Origin: Kitasatospora mediocidica KCTC 9733
GTDB lineage: Bacteria; Actinomycetota; Actinomycetes; Streptomycetales; Streptomycetaceae
Reading direction: 5' to 3'
DNA length: 64,000 nucleotides
NCBI RefSeq assembly: GCF_000744225.1
Contig: NZ_JQLN01000006.1
Location: 372,001 to 436,000 of the forward strand
Below the pieces are notes generated by a model that ran no database searches, was not told the DNA's origin, and saw only the letters and a program-made list of their open reading frames with translations. Shown piece after piece: positions 25,758-34,030 of this stretch; position 1 is the first letter of the stretch; the number at the start of each line of letters is the position of its first letter. The translations under genes were made by a program, and so were the position numbers.

Positions 25758-26285
25758 TCAGACGCTGTACTTGTCGTGCGGGGTGCCACGCTCCCACACA
25801 GCCTCGAACGCGGAGGAGACGAGACGAACCGTCGCGGGGTCCTCAGAGAAGGAGAACCCGGGCTCGGCCCAGTCGCCGTACCCCGTGAAGAAGTGGAACA
25901 GCGCCAGCTTGCCGTCGATCAGCCAGAAGTCGTTCCCCGGCAGCGCGATGTCCGATGCCTGACTCCTCGGCAGCCACCGAACCAGTTCCCCCGCCGCCAG
26001 GTTCATCGGGGTCACCGCGTGCTCCCAGCGGATGTAGTCGGTCACCGGCTCGGACACGATCCGGGCCCGCCGCATGACCACGCCACGACCGACCGTCTCA
26101 CGGACGAGTCCCAGCCACTCGGGCCACCACGACGCTTCGGGGTCAAGGTCGATCTCGCCGGTGCGGGCGAAGCGGTCGATCTCCTCGGCCTCGTCGCCCA
26201 CGGCGTAGGCGTCACGCATCTCCAGATGAACCGCTGTCCTCTGAGCACTCCTCAGCAGAGCGGTGAAGTCGGGCACGTTCGACAC
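25758..26285 (-). CDS. DUF6879 family protein
   Basis: 175 residues, typical length. The N terminus FTALLRSAQRTAVHLEMRDAY and the middle EHAVTPMNLAAGELVRWLPR and DFWLIDG are characteristic of the family. Start is GTG 26285, supported by AAGGAGG 9 bp upstream, although this overlaps the 3' end of the previous gene by 74 bp. Members sit next to XRE regulators and probably act as their partner or anti-factor. It is followed after 37 bp by the XRE gene. Confidence 0.85.
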   Translation of the reverse strand: MSNVPDFTALLRSAQRTAVHLEMRDAYAVGDEAEEIDRFARTGEIDLDPEASWWPEWLGLVRETVGRGVVMRRARIVSEPVTDYIRWEHAVTPMNLAAGELVRWLPRSQASDIALPGNDFWLIDGKLALFHFFTGYGDWAEPGFSFSEDPATVRLVSSAFEAVWERGTPHDKYSV

Positions 26286-26523
26286 GTTCGACAGCCTCCT
26301 TCAGGATCGGCACCATGCGGGCCGGGATACGGATCACGGACTCATGAGCGGGAATCCCGAGCGTATGGCCGGGAACCCACTCGGTCCCTGCGATCTTCTC
26401 GCAGAGCGTGTCATCGGCCGTCCAGCTTTGCACGATGATCTCCTCCGTCTCGTCCTCGACCCACACGGTAGGGGAGCCTCCGCCGCCGGTGTTGGGGTCG
26501 ATGCCCACGAAATCCAGTGCCAT
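26212..26523 (-). CDS. small acidic hypothetical protein of the XRE/DUF6879 locus
   Basis: About 103 residues starting MALDFVGIDPNTGGGGSPTVW, a stretch I recognise from many Streptomyces proteins encoded beside DUF6879 and XRE genes, without a known activity. GGAG lies 8 bp upstream of ATG 26523. The last 25 residues are acidic and overlap the DUF6879 start in another frame. It is the first gene after the 26602-26619 operator. Confidence 0.75.
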   Translation of the reverse strand: MALDFVGIDPNTGGGGSPTVWVEDETEEIIVQSWTADDTLCEKIAGTEWVPGHTLGIPAHESVIRIPARMVPILKEAVERVERARLHRSAEECSEDSGSSGDA

Positions 26524-26601
26524 GACGATCTCCAACCTCTGTGGAGTTGTTGCAGGGACGTGCACCACCGTCAGCCCTGTGAGTCAGCACCACAACCCCG
26601 C

Positions 26602-26619
26602 ATGCACGAAATTGCACGA
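26602..26619. promoter_or_regulatory. TTGCACGA direct-repeat operator upstream of the regulator operon
   Basis: ATGCACGA at 26602-26609 and TTGCACGA at 26612-26619, again with 10-bp phasing. It lies 79 bp upstream of the first gene (start 26523) of the DUF6879/XRE operon. It matches the pair at 24852-24869, which suggests autoregulation plus control of the peptide operon. Confidence 0.6.
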
Positions 26620-26639
26620 ACCCGGCCAGAGTCACACCC

Positions 26640-26741
26640 CTAAGGCACCTCCACGCAAGATGAGCCGGACTCCTCGGTTGCTTGGTCGTCTGGGCCGCAG
26701 ACGCGACACCAATCGCTGATGTCCTGCTTCGCGCGCTCCAC
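26640..26741 (-). CDS. possible 33-residue Cys-containing peptide
   Basis: A short frame from GTG 26741 ending CRVCG...CVEVP with three cysteines. No clear ribosome binding site is seen and the frame stays open further upstream without an ATG. It lies just upstream of the operator at 26602-26619. It could be the tail of a decayed gene. Function unknown; weak call. Confidence 0.25.
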   Translation of the reverse strand: MERAKQDISDWCRVCGPDDQATEESGSSCVEVP

Positions 26742-26927
26742 CGCGCCGACCCGGCCCGCACCGGTCCGACTTACATAAAGCGGGGTCTTCAAGCTCAGGG
26801 CAGAGTCAAATCCCCGCGCCGGTGAATCTCCGTTGAGTGAACCGGCTGACCGTTGTCATCTGCCCGTGTCTATTCGCCGAGTCTGCGACTGCTGGCAGAC
26901 TCGCTGACGCTGCGTCGGCTGCTTCGC

Positions 26928-27143
26928 TTACCGGACCCGGGCCCAGCTGTATCTGGCCCTCTTGACGAACCGATCGAAATATCTGCCTTTGCTGGGAGCT
27001 GTCATGAGTCGCTGGTGTACGACCGCCGGAACGCCAGAGTACTGGTAGGCCCTGCCGTCCAGGAACTGCACCTCAAGCAGGCTGGCTATCGGGTCATAAC
27101 CGACGGCCGCAAGGTCTGACGATCTGACAGGTACAAGCTGCAT
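26928..27143 (-). CDS. KTSC-domain protein
   Basis: 71 residues. PVRSSDLAAVGYDPIASLLE, then VQFLDGRAYQYSGVPAVVHQ and SKGRYFDRFVKRARY, is a full KTSC domain, found in phage and mobile-element proteins and in fusions with nucleases. ATG 27143 follows AGAGGT 6 bp upstream; the longer open frame upstream has no family similarity. Its molecular function is unknown. It supports a phage origin for this region. Confidence 0.8.
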   Translation of the reverse strand: MQLVPVRSSDLAAVGYDPIASLLEVQFLDGRAYQYSGVPAVVHQRLMTAPSKGRYFDRFVKRARYSWARVR

Positions 27144-27342
27144 AGCAGACCTCTGATCTCCTACAGAGTATTTCAGAGCCGATATCCCCTCATATTCCCT
27201 AGCGCAAACTGGACTTAGCCTTTCGTAGCACAGGGTAATTGCGAGAATTCCAAGAGTAGCGGTATGGGTAGGTTGATCCCGATCCAAGTGGATCGGGAGT
27301 GATCGCTCGACGATGAGGACGAAGGACAACGGGGAGTCCCGG

Positions 27343-28046
27343 CGGCGAGGAAGCCGGGCGCGTGCACATCCGAGTGCTTCCCGACACCTCGGACTTCCGC
27401 CGGCGCCTGAAGCAGCACCTGGAGATGCTGGAGAAGTACACCAAACTCAAGGTCAAGTTGGACCTTGACGCCGGGGGGCGTGACCGCTCGTCTGCGGGAG
27501 CTGACCCGCGACCGTAGCGTCCGGGTCAACGTCGTCGCCGACACCGGCGAGGCCGCTGACCGGATCGCTGCGCTCACCCGCGAGCGACGAACCCGGGTCC
27601 GGACCGATGCGGACACTGCGCCGGCCCAGGCCCAGATCAGGGCGTTCACTGGACGCTATTGGCGGCTCGGGGCTAACGTCGACCTCGCCCGAGGTGAGCT
27701 CGGCAGGGTCAGGTTTGGTCTACGGGAGGTCGGTTAGGGGGCTGCGAGGTCGCCCGCAACTTCGGCCGCCTCTTCACGCTCTCGATCGAGCAGACGGCCT
27801 CAGCCCTCCAGGGCATCGGCTCGGGTGTCGCCCGGGCTGATCGGCGTCCTGGTGCTGGCGGCCCTGCCCGTCCTGCCGCTTGGCCTTGCGGCCGTCGCGG
27901 CGGCCGGGTAGATGAAGAACCTCGGCAAGAAGGCCGAGGAGGCGATGCAGGCCGCCTCGGAGGCGCTGAAGCCTGCAACTGCCGCCATCCACAGGAAGTT
28001 TGGCGGTGTGGTCAGGGGCCTGACGGCCTGGTTCCGCCAGGCCTAG
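27343..28046 (+). pseudogene. decayed phage tail tape-measure protein
   Basis: Fragments in different frames spell a tape-measure start: HIRVLPDTSDFRRRLKQHLE then, after a frameshift near 27475, TARLRELTRDRSVRVNV and DRIAALTRERRTRVR, the coiled repeats typical of Streptomyces phage tape-measure proteins. Further pieces follow (hydrophobic GVLVLAALPVLPLGLAAVAAAG, a stop, then MKNLGKKAEEAMQAASEALK). The normal gene is several kilobases long, so most of it is missing. It ends against the antisense transposase remnant. Confidence 0.7.
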
Positions 28047-28740
28047 CTGTACTGGCCCGTGAGGTTTGGGGACGCGGCTGGCGGGTGACTGTCCCTTGAG
28101 TGCGGTGTGTCCGCGGTGGTGGTTGTAGGCGTGGAGCCTCCCGGAGTAGGCGTCGCGTCGTTCCTGCTCGGTGCGGTCGGGCCGTGCGTAGGCCCATTCG
28201 TCGAGCAGGGTGCGGTTGAAGCGTTCGACTTTGCCGTTGGTCTGGGGCCGGTAGGGCACGGGTGCGTTTGTGGTTGACCCCGGCGGCGGCCAGGACGTCG
28301 CGCCAGGGGTGGGACGTGTAGCAGGAGCGTTGTCGGTCAGCACGGGCTGGACGGTGATCCCGGCCTGGGCAAAGAAGTCCTGGGCGCGGCCCCAGAACGC
28401 GGCTGCGGTCTCCTTGCACTCGTCCTAGAGGATCTCGCTGTAAGCCAGGCGGGAGTGGTCGTCGACGGCGTTGTGCAGGTAGGAGTAGCCGGCGCCGGAA
28501 CGGTTCTTGCGCGCGGCCGCCCGGCCGAGGACCTGGTGGCCGCCGTCGTCGGGGACGTTGCCGAGCTTCTTGATGTCCACGCGGAGCAACTCGTCTGGCG
28601 CCGCGTGCTCGTAGCGTCGGATCGGCCGACTTGTGGCGCGTCGGCGTGCTCCGGACCTGCTGACAGTGGACGAGCGCGAGGCCGCCGAGCAAGCGGCGAA
28701 CGCTCGCGTCGAGGCAGAGGTGCCGGGATTCTCAGACACC
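28043..28740 (-). pseudogene. decayed IS481-type transposase
   Basis: On the minus strand, pieces in several frames match an IS481/DDE transposase: IRRYEHAAPDELLRVDIKKL, then GAGYSYLHNAVDDHSRLAYS (with the catalytic-core DDHS), a TAG stop at 28425-28427, VLTDNA, then PYRPQTNGKVERFNRTLLDE and YNHHRGHTALKGQSPASRVP. The frameshifts and stop mean no active enzyme. The N-terminal third is absent and I see no matching terminal inverted repeats. Confidence 0.8.
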
Positions 28741-28772
28741 TTGCGGTCGATGACGTAGGCGTGGATGCCGAA

Positions 28773-28800
28773 AATTCGTCTTACGCGCGCAAGACGAATT
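28773..28800. terminator. 10-bp perfect inverted repeat
   Basis: AATTCGTCTT (28773-28782) and AAGACGAATT (28791-28800) around an 8-base CG-rich loop. It could be a terminator of the transposase region or a protein-binding site. Confidence 0.45.
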
Positions 28801-28858
28801 GCCCACGAAACTAACTCCGATCTAACTCCGCTCCAGGCGGTCGCACTCCGATCGACTA

Positions 28859-28886
28859 CCCATAACCGCACCAGTGCGGTTATGGG
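28859..28886. repeat. 13-bp near-perfect palindrome
   Basis: CCCATAACCGCAC and its complement GTGCGGTTATGGG are separated by only two bases. The almost loop-free symmetry and AT-richer core look more like a recombinase or dimeric regulator site than a terminator. Confidence 0.5.
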
Positions 28887-29198
28887 CGGCAGCGCTAGAT
28901 TTAAAAATCTTCTGACCTGTGGTGACGCCTGACCATTGACCACGACAGAAGATCCAAAAAGGTGCGACGGTGTCAGTTCAGATTGGCATCTACGGAGTGC
29001 TTATGGCCGCCTAGGGGCGGTAGGCCGGATACATCATCCCAGCCCTGACCTGCGACTACGCAGACGTCAAATCGCTGATTTTGAGAGATATCTGAAGCTG
29101 CGTAGGATTCCACACAGCGGAACGGGCCACCCCGGGCATGGGGTGACCCGCTTGCTCCGTCATGCGGTCTAGCAGCCACAGAGAGGAACCCCCTCATA

Positions 29199-29387
29199 AT
29201 GTCACAGCCCATCTTGGACTCCTCCTCGCCAGGGGAGCGGCCGGTCACGTGGAAGGACGTCGCCGTTTACGCGCATGGCGCGCTGACCACGGCATCCCTG
29301 CACCACCAACTCGGCTGGCCGGTGGCTACCGCCTCGATCGTCGGGGCGACCGGTCCGATGTTGTGGGCGCTGCTGCGTCGTCGGTGA
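29199..29387 (+). CDS. small single-pass membrane protein, element-borne
   Basis: 62 residues with a predicted membrane segment in the C-terminal third (PVATASIVGATGPMLWALL) followed by three arginines. AGAGGAA lies upstream of ATG 29199, and a clear terminator follows at 29448. Size and position are like small phage membrane proteins, but no family is recognised. Confidence 0.55.
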   Translation: MSQPILDSSSPGERPVTWKDVAVYAHGALTTASLHHQLGWPVATASIVGATGPMLWALLRRR

Positions 29388-29447
29388 AGCCGACCGGCAG
29401 TGAAGATGACCCAGGGCAGTGCCTAACCTAGTTGCTGCCCGCCCCCA

Positions 29448-29479
29448 CCCTGGCCGTCAACTGATGGCCAGGGCTTCTT
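29448..29479 (+). terminator. rho-independent terminator
   Basis: CCCTGGCC (29448-29455), a 10-base loop and GGCCAGGG (29466-29473), followed by CTTCTTC. It lies 60 bp after the small membrane protein gene. Confidence 0.7.
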
Positions 29480-29523
29480 CATGCCCAACCTGGGCGCCAG
29501 CCTGTCGGCCCTCGCGGGTGCCT

Positions 29524-29772
29524 TCAACAGTGCGCGGCGTCACGTAGGTGGTGTTCGGCGAGGCGGAGCGCGGCGTCCCTCCTGGGGTCCAACTCGATTG
29601 CCAGCGCGACGAAACCGACCTGTAGGTGGACGGAAGCGCCATGATGCTCGTTACGGACATGGGTCAACTCGGCTTCCAGCGCAGCGGTTCGGGTGTCTCG
29701 CTGGTTCGCGTCGGGCTCTGGCCGGCGTTCAGGCTCGGCCTCGTTCGGCGGGGGGCTCGATGCGTCCGACAT
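29524..29772 (-). CDS. hypothetical small protein, possibly broken
   Basis: 82 residues with a polar Pro/Glu-rich N terminus and a helical middle (LEAELTHVRNEHHGASVHLQ). The frame that follows at the 3' end in another phase also looks coding-like, so a frameshift is possible. No family recognised and no strong ribosome binding site. The rest of 29388-29836 shows only the terminator. Confidence 0.35.
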   Translation of the reverse strand: MSDASSPPPNEAEPERRPEPDANQRDTRTAALEAELTHVRNEHHGASVHLQVGFVALAIELDPRRDAALRLAEHHLRDAAHC

Positions 29773-29836
29773 GGGAGGGTTCAGGGTGGGCGACGCCGCC
29801 CGGTATCGCCTCGGCGGTGACGCCCCGCATCCGGGA

Positions 29837-29934
29837 CGTAGCGGTGATTCCGACGGTTCGGCAACCGGTTCCCGCCGACGGGCGTCCTGGCGATCAGGAG
29901 ATCGATCACCACCGCACGGGAGCCCTGTGTCGAA
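29837..29934. repeat. right 98-bp direct repeat, probable attachment site (attR-like)
   Basis: Second copy of the repeat at 23315-23412, identical over its last 36 bp (29899-29934). It supplies the ribosome binding site GGGAG, the GTG start (29927) and the first residues of the HAD gene, so the target gene stays intact on this side. Confidence 0.75.
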
Positions 29935-30433
29935 GCCCTTGCTCTACCTTGACGTCGACGGTGTCCTGAACCCGGTTGAGCCGCACCCGGTCACGGACTT
30001 CGACGCCCACAGTGTGCTCGACTTCCGTGTCCTGCTCTCTCCACGGCACGGTGACTGGCTTCGCGAGCTGGAGCAGGTCTACGAGCTTTGCTGGGCCACT
30101 ACTTGGGAGGAGGACGCCAATACCCACCTCGCGCCGCTGCTCGGGTTGCCGCCACTGCCCGTGGTGCGGTTCGCGGGCTACCGGCCGCAGGCCGGGGATC
30201 CGCGGGTTCGTCTGATGGAGCTGCTCTCCGGTGCCAAGTGGGCGCCTCTGCTGCGTCACGCGAACGGGCGGCCGTTCGCGTGGCTGGACGATGTCATGCC
30301 GTTCCGGCTGGTGCGCAACTCGCTCCTGCGGCGTGACCGGCTGCTGCTCCCGGTCAACCCGTATCAGGGGCTTGAGCGTCAGCACGTCGACCGGTTGCTC
30401 GATCGTCCGCCGCGGCGCCGGCTCTGGACATGA
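29927..30433 (+). CDS. HAD-fold protein (Swiss-army-knife RNA-repair HAD type)
   Basis: 168 residues. HAD motif I is YLDVDGVLNPV (7-17), with LDDVMPFRL at the position of the last acidic motif and WATTWEEDAN between them, as in the HAD domains described from RNA-repair proteins. The family acts as a phosphatase or phosphotransferase; no nucleic-acid ligase is adjacent. The start GTG and its GGGAG ribosome binding site are inside the attR-like repeat, which makes this the probable integration target. Confidence 0.75.
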   Translation: MSKPLLYLDVDGVLNPVEPHPVTDFDAHSVLDFRVLLSPRHGDWLRELEQVYELCWATTWEEDANTHLAPLLGLPPLPVVRFAGYRPQAGDPRVRLMELLSGAKWAPLLRHANGRPFAWLDDVMPFRLVRNSLLRRDRLLLPVNPYQGLERQHVDRLLDRPPRRRLWT

Positions 30434-30562
30434 GCCGGCGGTCCGGGGAGCATGTGCGACGAGCGTGACAGCGGTGGTCCGGCGTGGAGTTGAGGCGTTG
30501 GCGGCTTGTCACTCGTCACGTCACGTCCATTCAGGGGGTGGCGAGTCACGCAGGGGGCGCAG

Positions 30563-31114
30563 ATGAATGCGGGGGCGGCTTCGTCCGGTCGTGGGAGTGA
30601 CGCGACGGGGCAGGTAAGGGTGCGGGACGTGGTGCGCGATGTGGTGGCTGAGACCGCGCCGACGGAACTGGTGCTGGTGGACGGCCTGACTCGGTTCGAT
30701 GACGCCACGGCGGTGCGGCGGCTGCGCCCGCAGGGTGGGCGGCGGGAGCCGCTGGGGTTCGGGCTGGGGGAGATCGTGACGCTCGTGACGCCGGTGGTGT
30801 GGCTGGCGCTGGACGAGACGGCCAAGAAGCTTGCCGAATCCGCGGTGGACGCGGGTGTCAAGGGCGGTCGGGCGGTGTTTCGCAGGGTGTTGCGCAGGCC
30901 GGCCGCGCCGGCGGTCATTCCACCGTTGACTCCCGGGCAACTCGCCGAGGTGCGCGCGCGGGTGCTCGAGACCGCGTCCCACCGCGGGGTGGCGGCGGAG
31001 CGTGCCGAGGCGATCGCCGACGCGGTGGTGGCCAGGCTGGCGCTGGCGGCGCCGGGCCCGGGTGCGGACCCGGAGGGTCCGTCCGGGCCGGCCGGCGACG
31101 GTACCCCGAGCTAG
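30563..31114 (+). CDS. hypothetical protein upstream of the membrane peptidase
   Basis: About 183 residues, not recognised. A hydrophobic patch (EIVTLVTPVVWLALDE) is followed by a basic segment and a helical C-terminal half (PGQLAEVRARVLETASHRGV). AGGGGG lies before ATG 30563. It ends 14 bp before the M48-like gene and is probably co-transcribed with it. Confidence 0.6.
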   Translation: MNAGAASSGRGSDATGQVRVRDVVRDVVAETAPTELVLVDGLTRFDDATAVRRLRPQGGRREPLGFGLGEIVTLVTPVVWLALDETAKKLAESAVDAGVKGGRAVFRRVLRRPAAPAVIPPLTPGQLAEVRARVLETASHRGVAAERAEAIADAVVARLALAAPGPGADPEGPSGPAGDGTPS

Positions 31115-31128
31115 CGCCGGGGTTCGCG

Positions 31129-33978
31129 ATGACCACGGAGCTTCCCCGGGTCAGGCTGGACGAACGGGCCATGGTGGCCGGCACGACCACGCGTTTCGCC
31201 CTGCTCGTCGTCCTGATACTCGTGAGCAGCAGCGCGATGCTGCCACTGGCCTTCGCCGGCGCCGGACTCAACGAGGGCGACGAGTGCCTGCTGGCGGCCG
31301 GCGGTGTCGCCGGCGAGGCGCCGTCTGCCGACGTGACCCACAGCGCCGCCTACCGGTCCTGCCTCGCCCATCATGCGTTGCTTCCCTCGTGGGTCTCCCC
31401 TGCGGTGCCCGTCATTCTGGTAGTCCTGGCGTGCGGGTTGTTCCTCGTGCTGCCGCTCTGGAGGACGCGCCGCAACCGGGTCGTCCCCCTGGCGGCGGTG
31501 GATCACGACGGCCTGATTCTGCGTCAGCTGGAACAGCTGGCAGCAGTGGCCGGGTTGGCGCGGGTGCCGCGGGTCGTGGTGGATCCGGGTACCGCCTCGA
31601 CCGGTGCCGTGGTGTTCGGCAGCAACCGTCGGCCCACGGTGTGCCTGCACGGCGGTCTGCTCGCCCGGAGGGCCACGGCGCCACGGGACTTCGAGGCGGT
31701 CCTGCTGCACGAGCTGGCCCACATCCGCAACGGTGACGTCACCCTCACCTACGCCACGGTCGCTCTGTGGCGGACGTTCATCGCCGCCGTCCTCGTGCCC
31801 TACGCGGTGGGATTCGCGGTCCTCATCCTCACCGCGTTGCAGAAGCCGCAGCCGTACCAGATCGGGCTTCCGGCCTGGCGCGCCCTCGTGCTCCCGCTGC
31901 TCATGACGGTGGTCGTCTATCTCGCGCGATCGGACGTGCTGCGCAACCGGGAGCTCCACGCCGACCTGGCCGCCGCCCGATGGGGGGCGGACCCGCACAT
32001 CTGGGGCGCCGTCGCACCCGCACCGCCCGCGCGGGTGCTGAGCCGCGCGCTGCGTGCGTTCGCCGAGCTCTGGCGTACGCACCCGCGATGGGACCTGCGC
32101 AGGGAGGCGCTGGCGGACTCCGCGTCGCTGTTCGGTGTGCCCGCGCTGCCGATGTTCCTGACGGGGGTCGCCGCCGTCCTGGTGAACGGCCAACTGTGGG
32201 ACCTGAGCGTGCCCGGACTGGTTGATCAGTGGGCGTGGAACCTGGTGATGGCGCTCGTGCCCGCCGCACTGGTCAGCGGGGTCGTGGGTGTCGCCCTGTG
32301 GCGCGGGGTGGTCCACCGGCTGCTCACGACAGGAGGTGGCTTCTCCGGGGCCTGGGCAGGCTTTTGGCTGGGCGTCGGGATGACGGTCGGTGAGGTGTTC
32401 GCGAACCGGATCGCGCTCTACCGGTGGCTGCCCGGCGAGCCCGTCGTCGTGCTGCTGGTCGTGCTCGCGGGCATGACGTTCGCCTGGTGGGTCGCCCAGT
32501 GCGCCCGCCTGTGGGCCACCGCCTGGCGCGGGCGGACGATCCACCCGCCGATGGCGCTGGTCCTGGCGGGGGCGTGCCTGGCGCTGTGCGCGTGGTTCTG
32601 GTGGTGGCAGGACTACGGGGTGATCCTGGCGAATGAGCGGGGACTGCTGAGCCATCCGCTCGGCCCAGGAGGCGGTCCGCATCTGGCGGATCCCACCGGG
32701 CAGTACGCCGGGACCCTCGCCGCGATCGTGATCGCGGTGTCGTTGATGGCAACCGCCGTCGCCGTCCCGCTCGCGCTGCCGGCGGTCGCCGTGCTCTGGG
32801 TGATACCGCTGCTGGCATGGGCGGTTCGCGCACGGCCCAGGGGCTGGGTGCACCGCGCCGTCCCGGGAGTCGACGACTCGGCCGCCCACGGCGAACCGCT
32901 GCCACCCCTGCGTGGCGTGCTGTTCGCCGGACTGCTCGGCGGGGTCCTGTGCTGGGCCGTCGTCGCGGGTGTGAAGGCCTTCATGCACGGGTGGCAGCCA
33001 CCGGCCCGGCTCCGCGGACTCACCGCCGCCATCCTGTTCCAGGACTGGGTGAGTGTCGCCATCCTGGCGGGAGCCGCGGTCGCGGCCGTCGTCGCGACGC
33101 TGCTCGTCCACCGCTACCAGCTGCTCGCCGCGCTCGTCGCGGCCCACACCGCCGTGCTGGCGGGCTACGCCGGGATGCTCGTGCTGTCCGCGTCGGACGG
33201 CTGCATCCAGGCTCTCGCCGTGTTCGCCACCGCCTGCGAGTGGCAGCCGGCCGCGATCTGGCAGGGCTTCCAGTACCTCCTGAGCATCCTGCTCGTCCTC
33301 GCCACCGTCGTGGCCATCGCCACGGCGGCCGTCACGTCGGTGGTCCGGCGGTTGCTGCGGCGGGTCCCACGGCGACGGACCCGCTTCGCGGGCTTCGCGC
33401 CCGACAGGAGCGAGCTCCGGGGACTGGCCGTCCGCCGCCTGACCGTCGGGCTGCTGTGCGCCGGGGCGATCGGGGTTCCCGCCGCCGATCTGATCGTCCC
33501 GTTGCCCCAGGGCACCGGCGCTGCCGCGCAGGACGCGAAGCCCTCCGCGAATCCGGTCCTCGCCTCCCAGACACTGTCGGAGCAGTCGGACGCCTGGTAC
33601 AACCTGGGCGGCCGGGCCCTGATTCTGCGCTACAACGCGACCATCGTCCGGCTGCACGACGTCTCAGAGGAGGCGAGCCACTCCGCGGACGGCGACGCCC
33701 TGATCATGGCCCGGCTCCCGTCGATCTGCGCCGACTTCGGAAGACTCGGGCAGGACGCGAAAGCGTACTTCAGCACCCCGGCCGCCGAGGTCAGGCCGAG
33801 CTGGCAGACCTTCGTCACGATGCTGGCGACGAGCAGTCAGGAGTGCCTGAGCGGCCTGGACCAGGACGACGCCACCAGGGTCGCCGCCGCACTGCAGGAC
33901 CTCCCGCAGGCGACGGATGCGCTGGACGAGGTGATCACCTGGGTGAGCGCCGGGGAGTCCGTCCTCAAGGGGAGTTAG
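31129..33978 (+). CDS. large multi-pass membrane metallopeptidase (M48-like)
   Basis: About 949 residues. The zinc motif is LLHELAHIRNGD (HExxH), with a probable third ligand in RNRELHADLAAARWG, the ExxxD-type segment of M48 peptidases such as HtpX. Two membrane segments precede the catalytic part and ten or more follow, an unusually long membrane half. A C-terminal extracytoplasmic domain of about 150 residues ends the protein. It probably cleaves membrane proteins; substrate unknown. Confidence 0.8.
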   Translation: MTTELPRVRLDERAMVAGTTTRFALLVVLILVSSSAMLPLAFAGAGLNEGDECLLAAGGVAGEAPSADVTHSAAYRSCLAHHALLPSWVSPAVPVILVVLACGLFLVLPLWRTRRNRVVPLAAVDHDGLILRQLEQLAAVAGLARVPRVVVDPGTASTGAVVFGSNRRPTVCLHGGLLARRATAPRDFEAVLLHELAHIRNGDVTLTYATVALWRTFIAAVLVPYAVGFAVLILTALQKPQPYQIGLPAWRALVLPLLMTVVVYLARSDVLRNRELHADLAAARWGADPHIWGAVAPAPPARVLSRALRAFAELWRTHPRWDLRREALADSASLFGVPALPMFLTGVAAVLVNGQLWDLSVPGLVDQWAWNLVMALVPAALVSGVVGVALWRGVVHRLLTTGGGFSGAWAGFWLGVGMTVGEVFANRIALYRWLPGEPVVVLLVVLAGMTFAWWVAQCARLWATAWRGRTIHPPMALVLAGACLALCAWFWWWQDYGVILANERGLLSHPLGPGGGPHLADPTGQYAGTLAAIVIAVSLMATAVAVPLALPAVAVLWVIPLLAWAVRARPRGWVHRAVPGVDDSAAHGEPLPPLRGVLFAGLLGGVLCWAVVAGVKAFMHGWQPPARLRGLTAAILFQDWVSVAILAGAAVAAVVATLLVHRYQLLAALVAAHTAVLAGYAGMLVLSASDGCIQALAVFATACEWQPAAIWQGFQYLLSILLVLATVVAIATAAVTSVVRRLLRRVPRRRTRFAGFAPDRSELRGLAVRRLTVGLLCAGAIGVPAADLIVPLPQGTGAAAQDAKPSANPVLASQTLSEQSDAWYNLGGRALILRYNATIVRLHDVSEEASHSADGDALIMARLPSICADFGRLGQDAKAYFSTPAAEVRPSWQTFVTMLATSSQECLSGLDQDDATRVAAALQDLPQATDALDEVITWVSAGESVLKGS

Positions 33979-33994
33979 CGAGGGCGGGCGGGAT

Positions 33995-34030
33995 CCGTCA
34001 GGCCGTCCGTCAGGCCGTCCGTCAGGCCAT
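33995..34030. repeat. three copies of a 12-bp unit between convergent genes
   Basis: The 12-base unit CCGTCAGGCCGT recurs three times, the last copy with one change, at the junction of the convergent peptidase and DUF6445 genes. The last copy runs into the DUF6445 stop codon. Confidence 0.7.

Larger units (their letters stand above)
28741..29198. other. non-coding, hairpin-rich stretch of the element
   Basis: No convincing gene. It holds two perfect hairpins (28773-28800 and 28859-28886), a tandem CTAACTCCG pair at 28811 and 28822, and markedly lower GC than the flanks. It may be an ancestral regulatory or phage recombination region. Confidence 0.5.
23315..29934. mobile_element. roughly 6.6-kb integrated element, decayed, with cargo
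   Basis: Bounded by the 98-bp direct repeats. Inside are a tape-measure gene remnant and a KTSC gene of phage type, an IS481-like transposase remnant, several small orphan ORFs, hairpins, and an intact regulator plus peptide/methyltransferase cargo at the left end. The GC content of the right half is visibly lower than flanking DNA. No integrase, excisionase or replication gene is seen, so it is a relic or depends on a helper. Whether the ancestor was a phage or an integrative plasmid is not decidable; the tape-measure fragment favours a phage. Confidence 0.65.

Noticed and set aside
26780..26835. Short stretch with a T-arm-like sequence (GAGTCAAATCCCCGCGCC) that hinted at a tRNA remnant
   Set aside because: No pairing acceptor, D-arm or anticodon stem could be drawn upstream, so it is not a tRNA or a recognisable piece of one.
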